From a virus, in IMG/VR virus record IMGVR_UViG_3300041409_000157, positions 1-64,000 of that record: a stretch of DNA of 64,000 nt, one strand, 5' to 3'. The notes beneath the pieces were generated by a model. That model worked only from the letters and a program-made list of their open reading frames with translations. It had not been told where the DNA came from and did not search any database. Made by a program: the position numbers and the translations under genes. Of this stretch, positions 8,536 to 17,292 are shown piece after piece. The number at the start of each line of letters is the position of its first letter. Positions within the stretch are counted from its first letter, which is position 1.

Positions 8536-9906
8536 CTATTTGCCCATCCAGCTCGCCGCCCAAGCGTTTTGCAGTTTTCCCGCGTTGCTCTGGTCGGCAG
8601 GTTTCGCACCCGCCACTTTTGGATCATTCGAGGCCGACGGAGAACGCGGCTTATCGACGTGCTCATGGCCATTCTGTGACGGTTTGATGGGAGCCGTCGC
8701 GTCCGGTTTTCCGACCGCAGCTTTTGTGAAACCGCGCTTGGCAGCGAGTGAATCGATGCGATTTTCCTCATCCGTGATGATTTTTTTGCTGTCCTTGACG
8801 AGTTCCTGCTCGATGGCTTCGATCATGTCGACATCGTCGAAGGTCCACTTCCCGCGCCGTTGAGACGGTGTCAGGCTGTAAAATTCCACGTTCGGAATCC
8901 AGTCTTCCCGGCGACGGCCGCGAGCGTCCTTAGAGTTCCACTCACTTGGTCGAACCCCTTGCATGATTGAGTCCTTTTCAACTCCGAACTTGGCAAGTTG
9001 AAAATGGAGCGGATTGCTCTCAATGTCCATCCGGGTGGCTCCGTGGGCGATCTTCTTCACCTCGGAGGTGAGCTGGGCGGCCTGCGCCATGGTAGCGGCC
9101 ACAATGGGTGCCCGCAGGGGGTCCGCAGCGGTGAGTTCCGCAAGCTGTGCCTGATTCACGGTGCCGTCCTCGTTGAGGAGATTCGTGAGGGGCTTCCCAA
9201 TCAGCTCGTTGGCGACGTTCCGGGCACGCACCTGCCCCTCCCGCTGGGCAGCGGGGATGACGGAGGTGCGGGTTTCGACCTCCTTGAGCCGCTGCTCCAT
9301 GCGATTGCGCTCCACCGCGACGCGTTGCTCGATGCGAGCCTCTTCCAGATGCTCCTGCTCGATGGCGGCGGAGGGATCACTCTCGAAGAACTCGTTGTGC
9401 TCCTCATCCTCCGGGTTAAAGGTCTTGCCGGGGTGTTCCGCCTTCCAGTTCTGCTCGTATTGCACCTGCTGCTCGACGAACTTCTCCCACTCCTTCGATT
9501 TCCCGGCATACTTGTCCGGGAAGAGCCGTTCCAGCGTCTCGAACTGCTGCTGGCGGCGCAGGGCCTCGGGCGGAAGCTTGAAGGACGCTTGTGTTTGGGG
9601 CCTCTCCTCGCTGGCTCGAGACTTCACTGCCTCACTGACGACCCGTCCGACATCCCGGACAGCGTTCCCCAGCGTGGTAGCTAGGTCGGAAGGCTGTTCC
9701 GTGGGCTTCGACTCTTCGATCCCGGCTTCCGGCTCCTTCTTCTCCTCGACTTTCGGTTCAGGAGCCTTCTCCTCTGGGGGTTTCTCCTCTTTGGGAGCCT
9801 CCGGCTCGGCCTTAGCAGGCTTCTGGAGCCAGTCGGCGGCATACTTCGCCATCAGGCTCTTGGTTTCTTCGGCGGGTGTAGCGGGGGGTTCGAGTGTGGC
9901 TGGCAT
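8536..9906 (-). CDS. Scaffold-like acidic coiled-coil protein
   Basis: Start taken at the ATG at 9906 (MPATLEPPATPAEE), two bases after the upstream stop; a longer frame to 9954 would intrude into that gene. About 456 residues: a Pro/Glu/Lys-rich disordered N-terminus (roughly 20-75), a central charged helical region (EEARIEQRVAVERNRMEQRL and similar), and a C-terminal half with WTFDDVDMIEAIEQEL. High charge, helix content and position directly upstream of the capsid gene fit a capsid scaffolding protein. The function is inferred. Confidence 0.65.
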   Translation of the reverse strand: MPATLEPPATPAEETKSLMAKYAADWLQKPAKAEPEAPKEEKPPEEKAPEPKVEEKKEPEAGIEESKPTEQPSDLATTLGNAVRDVGRVVSEAVKSRASEERPQTQASFKLPPEALRRQQQFETLERLFPDKYAGKSKEWEKFVEQQVQYEQNWKAEHPGKTFNPEDEEHNEFFESDPSAAIEQEHLEEARIEQRVAVERNRMEQRLKEVETRTSVIPAAQREGQVRARNVANELIGKPLTNLLNEDGTVNQAQLAELTAADPLRAPIVAATMAQAAQLTSEVKKIAHGATRMDIESNPLHFQLAKFGVEKDSIMQGVRPSEWNSKDARGRRREDWIPNVEFYSLTPSQRRGKWTFDDVDMIEAIEQELVKDSKKIITDEENRIDSLAAKRGFTKAAVGKPDATAPIKPSQNGHEHVDKPRSPSASNDPKVAGAKPADQSNAGKLQNAWAASWMGK

Positions 9907-9907
9907 A

Positions 9908-10207
9908 TCAGTTGATGACGCGCACAACGTCGAGGTTTTCGACGTCACTTTCAAGCTCTTTCAGCACATCCAGCACGTTGAGGTAGCGGGATGCCACTTG
10001 GAATTCCCCCGCTGCGGCCTGCTGCTTGGCTGCCATTGGCTGAACGGCCTTGTGAGCACCGTTCGCCACAGCCTCGATGCCCCGGCCCCGCACGACGGAC
10101 TCAAACAGGAGGCGCTCCGGCTGGGAGAGCCACTTGAGGAGGGATGTTCGCTGGGATTCCGTCAGGGGGGATTTCTCCAGACGGAGGAGTTGGGAGAGTT
10201 CGCTCAT
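9908..10207 (-). CDS. Small head-module protein of unknown function
   Basis: A 99-residue helical protein (MSELSQLLRLEKSPLTESQR at the start) whose first 107 bases overlap the 3' end of the portal gene in another frame. It lies between portal and scaffold-like genes and so may be a minor head or assembly protein. No family recognised. Confidence 0.6.
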   Translation of the reverse strand: MSELSQLLRLEKSPLTESQRTSLLKWLSQPERLLFESVVRGRGIEAVANGAHKAVQPMAAKQQAAAGEFQVASRYLNVLDVLKELESDVENLDVVRVIN

Positions 10208-12638
10208 CGTAGGTCATTGGGGACGGCGCAGGAGGGGCCTGCGTGGCTGCCTGAAGGATTTGCGCAAGCTGCATCACGGCTTGCTTCGTCTCAGCGGTGA
10301 CCTGCGCCACCTGCTGGACCTGATGCTCAAGCTGCGTGATCTCGGCCTGCTGCTTGGCGATCTGCTCGGCCGCAGGCTTGACCACCTGCTCCGCCATCAG
10401 GTCGCTGGCCTGCTTCACGGCTTCCTGCACCGTGGCTTCCTGCATCTGCTTAGCCTGCTGCGCTTCATCTGCGCCGGTAACCCCAGTGCCAGTAGGCTCG
10501 ATCTTAAAATCGCTGCCAGCGCCGCCAAGGATGGCTGCCTGCTCGATGCCTTTGACGATGGTGCGGGCACCCACCTGCTGCGCCAGCTCTGGATTGGAGG
10601 CAATCGCCTGCCACGTCTTCATCTGGACGGTGGCTGCCTGAGAGTCGGTGCCCCGGTCGGGACCGTCCCGGGTGGAAGCGAGGCCCTCCAGCAGCATCGG
10701 CATGATGCTCTGCTTCTTCACCTTCACACGGGTCTTCACGTTGCCACCGCCACGGGTGACCACCTCGAATCCAAGCTTCTTGGCGTGCTCTTCAAGGTTC
10801 GGGATGTCGGGGGAAATCAAGGCGATGAAACCGGTGTCCATGTAGGCCACGGAAGCATCCGCGATCTGCTTCTTCCAAGCATCGATAGCGTCGTCGATGA
10901 AGGTGCCCGTGTAGGCCACGCGCACGCCCACGTTGCCACTGATGGTCTTGATCTCCTGCGCAGACTGCTGGTGGCTGGCCGCAGAGCCAATCTCCTGCGC
11001 GGACAGCACTAGCATCCGCTCGGCAATCCCGATGACGGTGTTCAGCGTGTTGGTGAGTTCCGCCACGCTCTGCTTCGGGAAGCTCACCTGATCGAAGGCA
11101 CGGCGCGTATCCAGCCCGGCGATGGCGTTCTTCTCATTGTCCATCTCCATCCATGTGATGGCCCGGGCCAGCATCTCGCTGGGGTTCTTGAGCTTCTGCA
11201 ACTGCGTGGCGTCGACCTGCCACTTGTCGTAGAACACCACGTTAATGAGGTTCTGCTTCGCCGTCAGGAGAATCTGACTGAGGATGTTACCGAGCTGGTC
11301 CTGAAACGGAATCAGCTCCAAGGCCATGCTCGGATTGCGCACCCGGCCGCCGTCAGCATCGTAGCCGAAGTAGGTGTTCGGGGTGTAGGACAGCGGCTCC
11401 GCAAAGATCACCGTGTCGTTAGATGCCACCACGAACCGGAACCAGACCGGGTATTCGTATTCGCCCAAGTCCCACTCCTTCGGAACCAGCTTGAAAAAGC
11501 ACTCCGTTAGGAAGATGGCCTTGTCTTCATCGGCCAGACAGTAGAACGCAGCTCGGTCCTCCCGATTGCTCTCACTGACAGGTCGGCACGACGGGAACTG
11601 CATCGTGCAGGGGTAGAAGTCGCTGAAGTAGGTGCCGGACAGCGTGTTCTCGAACCAGTTCGTGCCAAACGGGATGACCTCTTTGTTGAAGTAATCCGAG
11701 TTGTGATACACCGAGCCGTAACGCACCACGCGCCAGTGCCCGCTGAACTCGCAGCCTGAGTCCGAATTGAAGGAGCTGGTTGGCCACATCAAGTCGTAGA
11801 AGAACCGCGTGGGATGCGGTTGCAGGAAGCGTAGACCTTCCCGGATGGTGGTCTTCTTGAATCCGTCCCCGTCAGGCACCATCTGCTCTTCATGATACCA
11901 CGCCTCCGCTGGGAACATCATGCAGATGCCGTAGAGCAGGTCGTGGAGGATGGCATCCTTCAGTTGAGCGCGATACCCAAACTGGGTGACCATGGCTTCT
12001 GCCACGGAGGTAAGGATTTCACACAGGACGCGGTTTTCCTCGGTGGCGACAATCGGCTCATACTTGAAGAGCGGAATCTGGTCCCGGTCTGTGTAAAGTT
12101 TCGCGGCTCGGACAGTGACGTAGGCTTTGACGAGCGGGATGAGCGTGCGGACGAGGCTGGGCGCGTGGACGTCATAGAGGCAGTTTCCCTTGGTATCCCG
12201 CAGTTGCTTGCCATTCGCATCGCACCGCAGCGAGAAGATGTCCTCCCAGTTGAGGCCCCAACCCCTAATTACCTCCAGCGACTCTTCGTAGGTCATCTTC
12301 TTCTCGATGACGTGCTGGACGAGCGTTGGGGTGGTCTGCTGGTAGGCCGCATCGTAGGCATAGTCGATGGCGGCAAAGTAGCGGAAGTCGCGCAGGTTGA
12401 GGGTGCGCCCCTCCTGAATCCGACTGTAGATCAACCGACGCAGACGGCGCACGCCAGCTTTCTCGCCAGTGGCGGGATCATCAGGCAGCGGCATTGGACC
12501 GCCGCCAGTCTGCGTGGGGATTTCCGTCGGGGGAGGCGTCTTGCGAATCTTCTCGGAGACTTCCTTGGGAAGCTCGAAAAGCTTGCGGAGTGACTCCGTG
12601 TCACAGCCGTATTTAGAGAAGACCCGGGGAGATACCAT
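10101..12638 (-). CDS. Portal protein
   Basis: An 845-residue protein. The body has the mix expected of a large podoviral-type portal: an N-terminal helical part, a central region with long helices (QDQLGNILSQILLTAKQNLI near 455-474, and SVAELTNTLNTVIGIAERML near 525-545) and a C-terminal coiled coil rich in Gln/Ala/Glu (about 720-800) that would form the portal barrel. A Pro-rich tail follows. It lies upstream of scaffold and capsid genes and near the terminase. The portal would form the DNA entry ring at one capsid vertex. The assignment combines size, composition and gene order. Confidence 0.75.
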   Translation of the reverse strand: MVSPRVFSKYGCDTESLRKLFELPKEVSEKIRKTPPPTEIPTQTGGGPMPLPDDPATGEKAGVRRLRRLIYSRIQEGRTLNLRDFRYFAAIDYAYDAAYQQTTPTLVQHVIEKKMTYEESLEVIRGWGLNWEDIFSLRCDANGKQLRDTKGNCLYDVHAPSLVRTLIPLVKAYVTVRAAKLYTDRDQIPLFKYEPIVATEENRVLCEILTSVAEAMVTQFGYRAQLKDAILHDLLYGICMMFPAEAWYHEEQMVPDGDGFKKTTIREGLRFLQPHPTRFFYDLMWPTSSFNSDSGCEFSGHWRVVRYGSVYHNSDYFNKEVIPFGTNWFENTLSGTYFSDFYPCTMQFPSCRPVSESNREDRAAFYCLADEDKAIFLTECFFKLVPKEWDLGEYEYPVWFRFVVASNDTVIFAEPLSYTPNTYFGYDADGGRVRNPSMALELIPFQDQLGNILSQILLTAKQNLINVVFYDKWQVDATQLQKLKNPSEMLARAITWMEMDNEKNAIAGLDTRRAFDQVSFPKQSVAELTNTLNTVIGIAERMLVLSAQEIGSAASHQQSAQEIKTISGNVGVRVAYTGTFIDDAIDAWKKQIADASVAYMDTGFIALISPDIPNLEEHAKKLGFEVVTRGGGNVKTRVKVKKQSIMPMLLEGLASTRDGPDRGTDSQAATVQMKTWQAIASNPELAQQVGARTIVKGIEQAAILGGAGSDFKIEPTGTGVTGADEAQQAKQMQEATVQEAVKQASDLMAEQVVKPAAEQIAKQQAEITQLEHQVQQVAQVTAETKQAVMQLAQILQAATQAPPAPSPMTYDERTLPTPPSGEIPPDGIPANIPPQVALPAGAPPV

Positions 12639-12641
12639 GGG

Positions 12642-12797
12642 TTACTTTCCGGTCATCGACAATCGCTGGAAACGCTTTTTGCCGTATTTGGCGCGACCAG
12701 CCGCGGCGGCGATGGATTCGGCAGCCTTCGCGCTCTTGCCCCGCGACATGATCTCGCGCTTCAACTTCTTGAAGCGGCCGCCGCCGCCGAGTTTCAT
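12642..12797 (-). CDS. Small basic head-module protein (51 aa)
   Basis: An ATG at 12797 opens a 51-residue Gly/Lys/Ala-rich frame (MKLGGGGRFKKLKREIMSRG at the start, AGRAKYGKKRFQRL near the end) ending four bases before the portal start. It is strongly basic and helical. Comparable tiny Lys-rich proteins occur next to portals in podovirus-like genomes. Function unknown. Confidence 0.65.
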   Translation of the reverse strand: MKLGGGGRFKKLKREIMSRGKSAKAAESIAAAAGRAKYGKKRFQRLSMTGK

Positions 12798-12801
12798 TGA
12801 A

Positions 12802-13230
12802 TCACCCATAAATCGAACTGTATTCGCAGAGCACGTTTCCGTTTTTATCCTTCACTCTGCAAAATGAAAGACCGTCAATCTTCGGAGCGCATTTCGAGAT
12901 GTCGAAGTCCGGGCTTTGGCGGTGGGTAATAACAATCTGAATAGGCTTTGGAATGAGATTTTTCCTTGAAAGAAGCGATGCTGTCTTCCAGAAAGCTTTT
13001 CGACTTAGTCCGTTCATCGTATTCGGCAGATGCGGATAGCGAAGCGCGTCCATCGGTTCAATCAGCCATAGAAGGAGCCGTGGCCAAACCGGAAACCCGT
13101 CTCTTTTGTAGGTGACCCGGTGAGCATCCGAGAAAATCCCACGAACCCACGTCCTAAACAGCATGATTCGATACGATGTTTGGAGCGAGAGTATCGCTTT
13201 ATCCCAAAGGATATGGAGTGATTCCTTCAC
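12802..13230 (-). CDS. Protein of unknown function (142 aa)
   Basis: A 142-residue, aromatic- and Arg-rich protein with lower GC at third codon positions than its neighbours. It begins MKESLHILWDKAILSLQTSY and overlaps the upstream acidic gene by ATGA. No motif was recognised. The different composition may point to later acquisition within the head module. Confidence 0.5.
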   Translation of the reverse strand: MKESLHILWDKAILSLQTSYRIMLFRTWVRGIFSDAHRVTYKRDGFPVWPRLLLWLIEPMDALRYPHLPNTMNGLSRKAFWKTASLLSRKNLIPKPIQIVITHRQSPDFDISKCAPKIDGLSFCRVKDKNGNVLCEYSSIYG

Positions 13231-13508
13231 TTCATCCCCTTCCCGCCGCCAATCACGAGCATCATGGCGGGGTTCTTCTTGCTCTTCATCGGCATCTCCT
13301 CTTCCCCCATGCCGCCCTCCTCCTTCGTCTCCGCCTCACCTTCACCCTCCGGTTCCGCGTATTCCACCGAGGCAACGTCGAGGACGAACTTGCCGTCGGT
13401 CTGCCGCACGGTGCCCTTCACCTTGAAGGATTCCTCGTCGCCGACCGCGCAGCCGGAGACTTCGCTCATCACGCTCTTGTCGTTCGGGTCCAAGATCAAC
13501 TGGTTCAT
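13227..13508 (-). CDS. Small acidic protein with basic tail
   Basis: Start chosen at the ATG at 13508 (MNQLILDPNDKSVMSEVSGC); a longer frame lacks support. The 93-residue product has a short beta-rich N-terminal half (SFKVKGTVRQTDGKFVLDVA), a run of Glu/Gly around residues 55-75 and a Lys/Gly/Met tail. It is the first gene of the leftward head module and is divergent from the terminase pair. Function unknown. Confidence 0.6.
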   Translation of the reverse strand: MNQLILDPNDKSVMSEVSGCAVGDEESFKVKGTVRQTDGKFVLDVASVEYAEPEGEGEAETKEEGGMGEEEMPMKSKKNPAMMLVIGGGKGMK

Positions 13509-13555
13509 TGTGGTTGAATGCTGCTCCAGCTTTGTGCATTGTTCAAGGAGCAAAT

Positions 13556-13825
13556 ATGAAACCTACATTGATGACGCCGCCGCTCAGATTACAAGCAATC
13601 CGTAACCGATTGAGCGCGTTGCTCCAGCGCCGGGTCACACCAATGGCTCCAGCATCCGTTAATGAAAAGGAAGGATGGTTCATCAACAGTCTTCAGAATC
13701 AGTTCTTCCGCCAGCAAAAGCCAGTCACAGTCCTCCTTAAAGATGGCTCTGAGAAAATCCTGAAGTGCCCCTCTTGCAGCAGGATGATGAACCAATTCGT
13801 AACCCACTGGAAACACCATGTCTGA
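13556..13825 (+). CDS. Small C2H2-type zinc-finger-like protein before the terminase
   Basis: An ATG at 13556 with an AAGGAG ribosome site (13545-13550) opens an 89-residue frame. The C-terminus has CPSCSRMMNQFVTHWKHHV, with spacing of a CxxC...HxxxH zinc finger; the centre has NEKEGWFINSLQNQFFRQQK. It overlaps the terminase start by eight bases. Position would suit a small terminase subunit, but the size and zinc finger are atypical, so the role is left open. Confidence 0.65.
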   Translation: MKPTLMTPPLRLQAIRNRLSALLQRRVTPMAPASVNEKEGWFINSLQNQFFRQQKPVTVLLKDGSEKILKCPSCSRMMNQFVTHWKHHV

Positions 13826-15392
13826 GGCGCTTGACTGGGCACCATCCACCTCCCCCAAGCAGGATCTCCTGCGCTGGCTCGTCCACCCAGACAATCCCGA
13901 CCGGAAACCCTACACCTGCGTCAGCGGTCCCCGCATGTCGAGCAAGACCATCGGGTGCCTCCACGCCGTGGTCGAGAACGCATGGCTCGTGAACCGTGCC
14001 AGATGGTCCATGCTCTCCCCCACCGTCACCAACGCCACGGACGGCGGCTTCTGGAACGACCTCACCGAGGTGGTCATCCCGAAGTGGATCGAAGCTGACA
14101 TCGGCATGAAGTGGCACAAGGAGCCTTACGTGGAAGCCGTCTCCAAGCGGCACAAGTGCTCGATCATCAACTCGCACGGCACCGTGAGTGTCTTCCAGCT
14201 GGAGTCCTTCCGGGAGGGGGCCAACATTGACGACCTGAAGACGCGCTTCAAGGGCAAGCGGTTCAACGGCATCTACTGGTCGGAGGCGGGCACCTGGGTC
14301 AAGACGCGCGAGGCGTTCGACATCCTCATGGGCTGCTTTCGCAGTGACGCTGACATGACATGGAAGAAGGACGACTACACCATGCTCATCGACACGAATC
14401 CTGAGCCCCCCGGTGAGGCGCACTGGATTTACGAGATGTTCTACAAGTTCCGCACCCTGGATTCCTCGGTGCTCATGGACTTGGTGAACGGCAAGGATGT
14501 CTCCATTGAGGACATGCTTCGCAAGCAGAACCAGCTCGGTCTCATTGAGTTCTTCGTCAAGGATAACCCGTTCCTAACGCCCGACCAGCTCGCAGAGCTG
14601 AAGACCCGCTACGCTCACTCTCCTGAGCTGTGGGACCGCTACTACCTCGGGAAGTGGACCTCCGCCGCTTCCGACGGCCTGTTCTTCGACGTGTTCCGGC
14701 CAGTCATCCACACGGCGGGTGAGAGCGAGACACCCATCAACAAGGAGCCGCTCCTGCTCCTGCCATCCGATGACTGCCACGAGTTATTTTGCGGAGTGGA
14801 CCCCGGCATCAGCAACTACGCGGCGGTGATTGCAGAGGAGTTCCTCTGGCCCGACAAGCACGGCAAAGAGCAGGTGAACTTCAACGTGGTCGACGAGCTG
14901 GTGTGGTTGGCTGAGGACGCCAGTATTGGAGAATTCACTGGAGAACTCATGGCCAAGATGGACTTCTGGGAGAACCTGCTCAACCGGAAAGTACGCTGGC
15001 ATCACTTCTCCGACCGCTCCGCCTTCGACATGCGCGAGAGCATCAGCAACCGACGTCAGCATGTGGAGGTGGCGCTGGTGTCCAACAAACGGATCATGCT
15101 CACAGCGGTGATGAAGGGTGACGGATCAGTGCGCCAGCGCATCGACATCCTGCGGAAGCTCCTGCATCAGGACCGCATCACGTTCTCCAAGGCGCGCTGC
15201 CCGCACACGATTCGCGCAGTGGAGTCGCTGAGGAAGGGCAAGAACTACCCGCTGGACAAGCAGAGCGAGCACAAGCACGCCTTCGACGCGCTCACCTACA
15301 TGCTCTCTACGCGGTGCTATCAGGAGCTGTTCCGCCAGAGCAAGACGCGGGTGGAGCGGGTTGCTCCGGTGATGACGCAGATTGTGCTGTAG
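13818..15392 (+). CDS. Terminase large subunit
   Basis: A 524-residue DNA packaging motor. Residues 36-44 (SGPRMSSKT) form a variant Walker A loop, 151-157 (GIYWSEA) a Walker B with catalytic Glu, and FCGVDPGISNYA around 324-335 the first acidic motif of the C-terminal RNase H-fold nuclease. HAFDALTYML near 490-500 gives a late nuclease-domain Asp. The gene is transcribed opposite to the head module and converges with the next minus-strand gene. Length is slightly above the family average. This is the firmest phage hallmark in the window. Confidence 0.93.
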   Translation: MSEALDWAPSTSPKQDLLRWLVHPDNPDRKPYTCVSGPRMSSKTIGCLHAVVENAWLVNRARWSMLSPTVTNATDGGFWNDLTEVVIPKWIEADIGMKWHKEPYVEAVSKRHKCSIINSHGTVSVFQLESFREGANIDDLKTRFKGKRFNGIYWSEAGTWVKTREAFDILMGCFRSDADMTWKKDDYTMLIDTNPEPPGEAHWIYEMFYKFRTLDSSVLMDLVNGKDVSIEDMLRKQNQLGLIEFFVKDNPFLTPDQLAELKTRYAHSPELWDRYYLGKWTSAASDGLFFDVFRPVIHTAGESETPINKEPLLLLPSDDCHELFCGVDPGISNYAAVIAEEFLWPDKHGKEQVNFNVVDELVWLAEDASIGEFTGELMAKMDFWENLLNRKVRWHHFSDRSAFDMRESISNRRQHVEVALVSNKRIMLTAVMKGDGSVRQRIDILRKLLHQDRITFSKARCPHTIRAVESLRKGKNYPLDKQSEHKHAFDALTYMLSTRCYQELFRQSKTRVERVAPVMTQIVL

Positions 15393-15648
15393 GCCAGTGC
15401 TTCGCCAGCTCCTGCTCCGCCGCATCCAGCGCCGCCTTGAGTTTTCCAGTCGCCGGGGAATCTCCGAGGTGGTTCAGCGTGGCGCAGAAGAGGTTGTCGA
15501 GGATGGTGGCGCGATGGTCTAGCTGCGCATAGCAACTGGAGAGTTCCGCTTGCAGGGCCGCGACGCGGGCCTCTGCAAGCGAAGCGCGCTCACTCCACGC
15601 ATCTCTCTCGTAAGCCAGTTCAGCACACCGCTGCAATGGTCCCCTCAT
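15307..15648 (-). CDS. Small coiled-coil protein, 3' end overlapping the terminase gene
   Basis: Start taken at the ATG at 15648, which overlaps the upstream TGA. The product of about 113 residues is a helical coiled coil (ASLAEARVAALQAELSSCYA) with a Ser/Pro/Gly-rich tail. The last 86 bases overlap the 3' end of the terminase gene on the other strand. Small coiled-coil proteins of this kind are common in phage early operons. Function unknown. Confidence 0.55.
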   Translation of the reverse strand: MRGPLQRCAELAYERDAWSERASLAEARVAALQAELSSCYAQLDHRATILDNLFCATLNHLGDSPATGKLKAALDAAEQELAKHWPTAQSASSPEQPAPPASCSGGTAPDSTA

Positions 15649-16148
15649 GGCCTCCATGGGTTTTTCAGAAGGTTGAACTGTCGGAGAAACTCGAACGCGG
15701 AGGCGTGTTTCTTGGGTGGGGCAAAGTATGCGGTTCCGCACTGAAGAGGCTTGAACAGCTCCGTCCGCTCCATGTCAAGTGCGCGACGATCTGCGGCGAG
15801 GACCGCAGATGAAAGCTCCACCGGAACACCGAACTTCCTCGCAATCACACCCCACAGCATGTCCTCAATCCGCTGAAACTCCGGCATGAGATTCTTCAGC
15901 GGTGTTACGACGTCTCCACAAAATGCTTCCGGCGCGTCGTGCAGAAGCGCCTGCAACTTGTGCTTCGGCTCCACCAGCTCCATCACAAGCAGCGAGTGGG
16001 AGGCCACCGAGTAGTGCCTGCGGGTGTGACCCCCAAAGCGGCAGATGTTGGCGAGCGCGTGGGCGATGTCCTCGATGAGGATGGTGTCCGGGTCCGGCGC
16101 GATGAGGTTCACGCGCTGTCCGCTGTGGGTGGTCATGATGCCGGTCAT
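15645..16148 (-). CDS. HD-domain phosphohydrolase (YfbR-like)
   Basis: Start at the ATG at 16148 (MTGIMTTHSGQRVNL), eight bases after the upstream stop. The 167-residue protein has the HD metal-binding series: HYSVASHSLLVMEL, ALLHDAPEAFCGDVVTPLKN, then YfbR-like sequence QRIEDMLWGVIARKFG and a later ADRRALDMERTEL. These enzymes remove phosphate from nucleoside monophosphates. In a phage it would adjust nucleotide pools. The match in motif order is close. Confidence 0.85.
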   Translation of the reverse strand: MTGIMTTHSGQRVNLIAPDPDTILIEDIAHALANICRFGGHTRRHYSVASHSLLVMELVEPKHKLQALLHDAPEAFCGDVVTPLKNLMPEFQRIEDMLWGVIARKFGVPVELSSAVLAADRRALDMERTELFKPLQCGTAYFAPPKKHASAFEFLRQFNLLKNPWRP

Positions 16149-16153
16149 GGGGA

Positions 16154-16402
16154 TCAGGATTCGAGGACTCCGCAGGGGAGCCATGTGCGGTAGGCGTCGT
16201 TCAGTCCGGCTGGGTCGGTGGAGTGGAGGGCACCTGATTTTGGCAGGTTTGAAAGTCCGTGCCACCGGCTACCACACAGGACGAGTCCGTCAGTATCGGA
16301 GGCCGAAATGACCGACCGGTAACCATCTGTGAACTTGATGACGGCACCAACCGGAACCTCGTCCTGTTTCCACGCCCGAATCTTCACGCGCTTCTTTTTC
16401 AT
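16154..16402 (-). CDS. Protein of unknown function (82 aa)
   Basis: An 82-residue beta-rich protein starting MKKKRVKIRAWKQDEVPVGA, with GAVIKFTDGYRSVI and WLPCGVLES. It is preceded by the recurrent box at 16412-16437, so it may be first in a transcript that runs into the HD hydrolase. No family recognised. Confidence 0.6.
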   Translation of the reverse strand: MKKKRVKIRAWKQDEVPVGAVIKFTDGYRSVISASDTDGLVLCGSRWHGLSNLPKSGALHSTDPAGLNDAYRTWLPCGVLES

Positions 16403-16411
16403 GCCCTCAAT

Positions 16412-16437
16412 CTGCCGTCACTTTGAGAAACTGTCAA
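16412..16437. promoter_or_regulatory. Paired GTCA box between the RNase H-like gene and the 82-aa gene
   Basis: Plus-strand CTGCCGTCACTTTG, then eleven bases on CTGTCAA. The minus strand reads TTGACA followed 17 bases later by CAGATT, a usable promoter for the 16402 gene. The arrangement CACTTTG...CTGTCAA is repeated at 17971-17999. Confidence 0.45.
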
Positions 16438-16844
16438 CGACCAAAATTCTGCACGCTGCCATCTTTCCCGCACCACTTCGCGGAGTGGCCGCCAAAGAGC
16501 CGCAGCAGACGCCATGCGTTATGCGCCAGCACCCAGAGCTTGCAGGCGGTGCCGGTCTGCGGCCGGATGCTCGAAGGCTCCTTCAGCAGGCGGGTGGCCA
16601 CGAGGGTTGAATCCGTGAGGATCTCCAGCCGGATGGCCGCGAGGGCGCGTTTCCTGGCCGTGCATTCGGCGATGATTCTGGCCAGACCGGAGATGCAGGC
16701 CAGCCACTCCGCCTCATTCGCTGTGCCGTGGCCAAGCTCGATGTGATTCTCCCGGGAGATTTCCTTCTCGCCGTGCAGGATGATGAATGAGCCGAAGCGT
16801 TCGCCAGTGCAGCCACCGGAGAATTTGAGGGTGAGGGTGGTCAC
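16434..16844 (-). CDS. RNase H-like protein lacking the first catalytic Asp
   Basis: A 136-residue protein of RNase H type I size. It has LTLKFSGGCTGERFGSF at the first strand, GTANEAEWLACISGL with the catalytic Glu, and EILTDSTLVATRL with the second Asp. The first strand normally carries Asp (TDGGC-like); here Ser takes its place. It may thus be inactive as a nuclease, bind RNA-DNA hybrids only, or use another residue. It couples by ATGA to the upstream small gene. RNA primer removal would be the family role. Confidence 0.7.
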   Translation of the reverse strand: MTTLTLKFSGGCTGERFGSFIILHGEKEISRENHIELGHGTANEAEWLACISGLARIIAECTARKRALAAIRLEILTDSTLVATRLLKEPSSIRPQTGTACKLWVLAHNAWRLLRLFGGHSAKWCGKDGSVQNFGR

Positions 16845-17038
16845 TTGGAAACATCCATGACAGCCGCCTCAAGAACTCTGGATCGAAGGGCGGCGCGCCT
16901 TCGGTTAGCCATGTCCAGCTCATCACCGAGCCACTTGATGCACTCCAGCAAATCCTTCCGCCTCCACCTGCTAAGGTTCATTCCCTCAGCAAGGTCGTTG
17001 CAGGGCTGCTCCATTTCCTCACGGCGTTTGATGGTCAC
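16841..17038 (-). CDS. Small helical protein (65 aa)
   Basis: A 65-residue charged helical protein (LSRWRRKDLLECIKWLGDEL, then ANRRRAALRSRVLEAA). It overlaps both neighbours by four bases, which supports its frame. No family recognised. Confidence 0.6.
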   Translation of the reverse strand: MTIKRREEMEQPCNDLAEGMNLSRWRRKDLLECIKWLGDELDMANRRRAALRSRVLEAAVMDVSK

Positions 17039-17292
17039 AGTTCCACCTCAATCTTCGGCTTGCGCTTACCACCCATAACAAATTCCATGAGCAGTGACTT
17101 TGAAGGACGCCGTGCAGGGTTGGTGACCCGCGTATCCCAGTCGATCAGGTCATCCTCCACCTGATGCTCCAGGCACCGCTCTCCCGCCGCCAGTTCATCC
17201 GCCTGCTCGCGGGTGGCCTCGCCATCGAACTCGTGGATGGCGGCCCGCTCAAGCTGGATGTCGAGACAGTGGGGGCATTCGGATGGGGTCAC
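17035..17292 (-). CDS. Small Cys-containing protein of unknown function
   Basis: Start set at the GTG at 17292, which overlaps the upstream TGA (GTGA). The product of 85 residues has an N-terminal CPHC pair, an acidic centre (LAAGERCLEHQVEDDLIDWD) and a basic tail (GGKRKPKIEVEL). One zinc knuckle half is possible. Function unknown. Confidence 0.55.
   Translation of the reverse strand: MTPSECPHCLDIQLERAAIHEFDGEATREQADELAAGERCLEHQVEDDLIDWDTRVTNPARRPSKSLLMEFVMGGKRKPKIEVEL

Noticed and set aside
13556-13825. Small terminase subunit
   Set aside because: Right position, but the zinc-finger end and small size are not typical, so no assignment was made.
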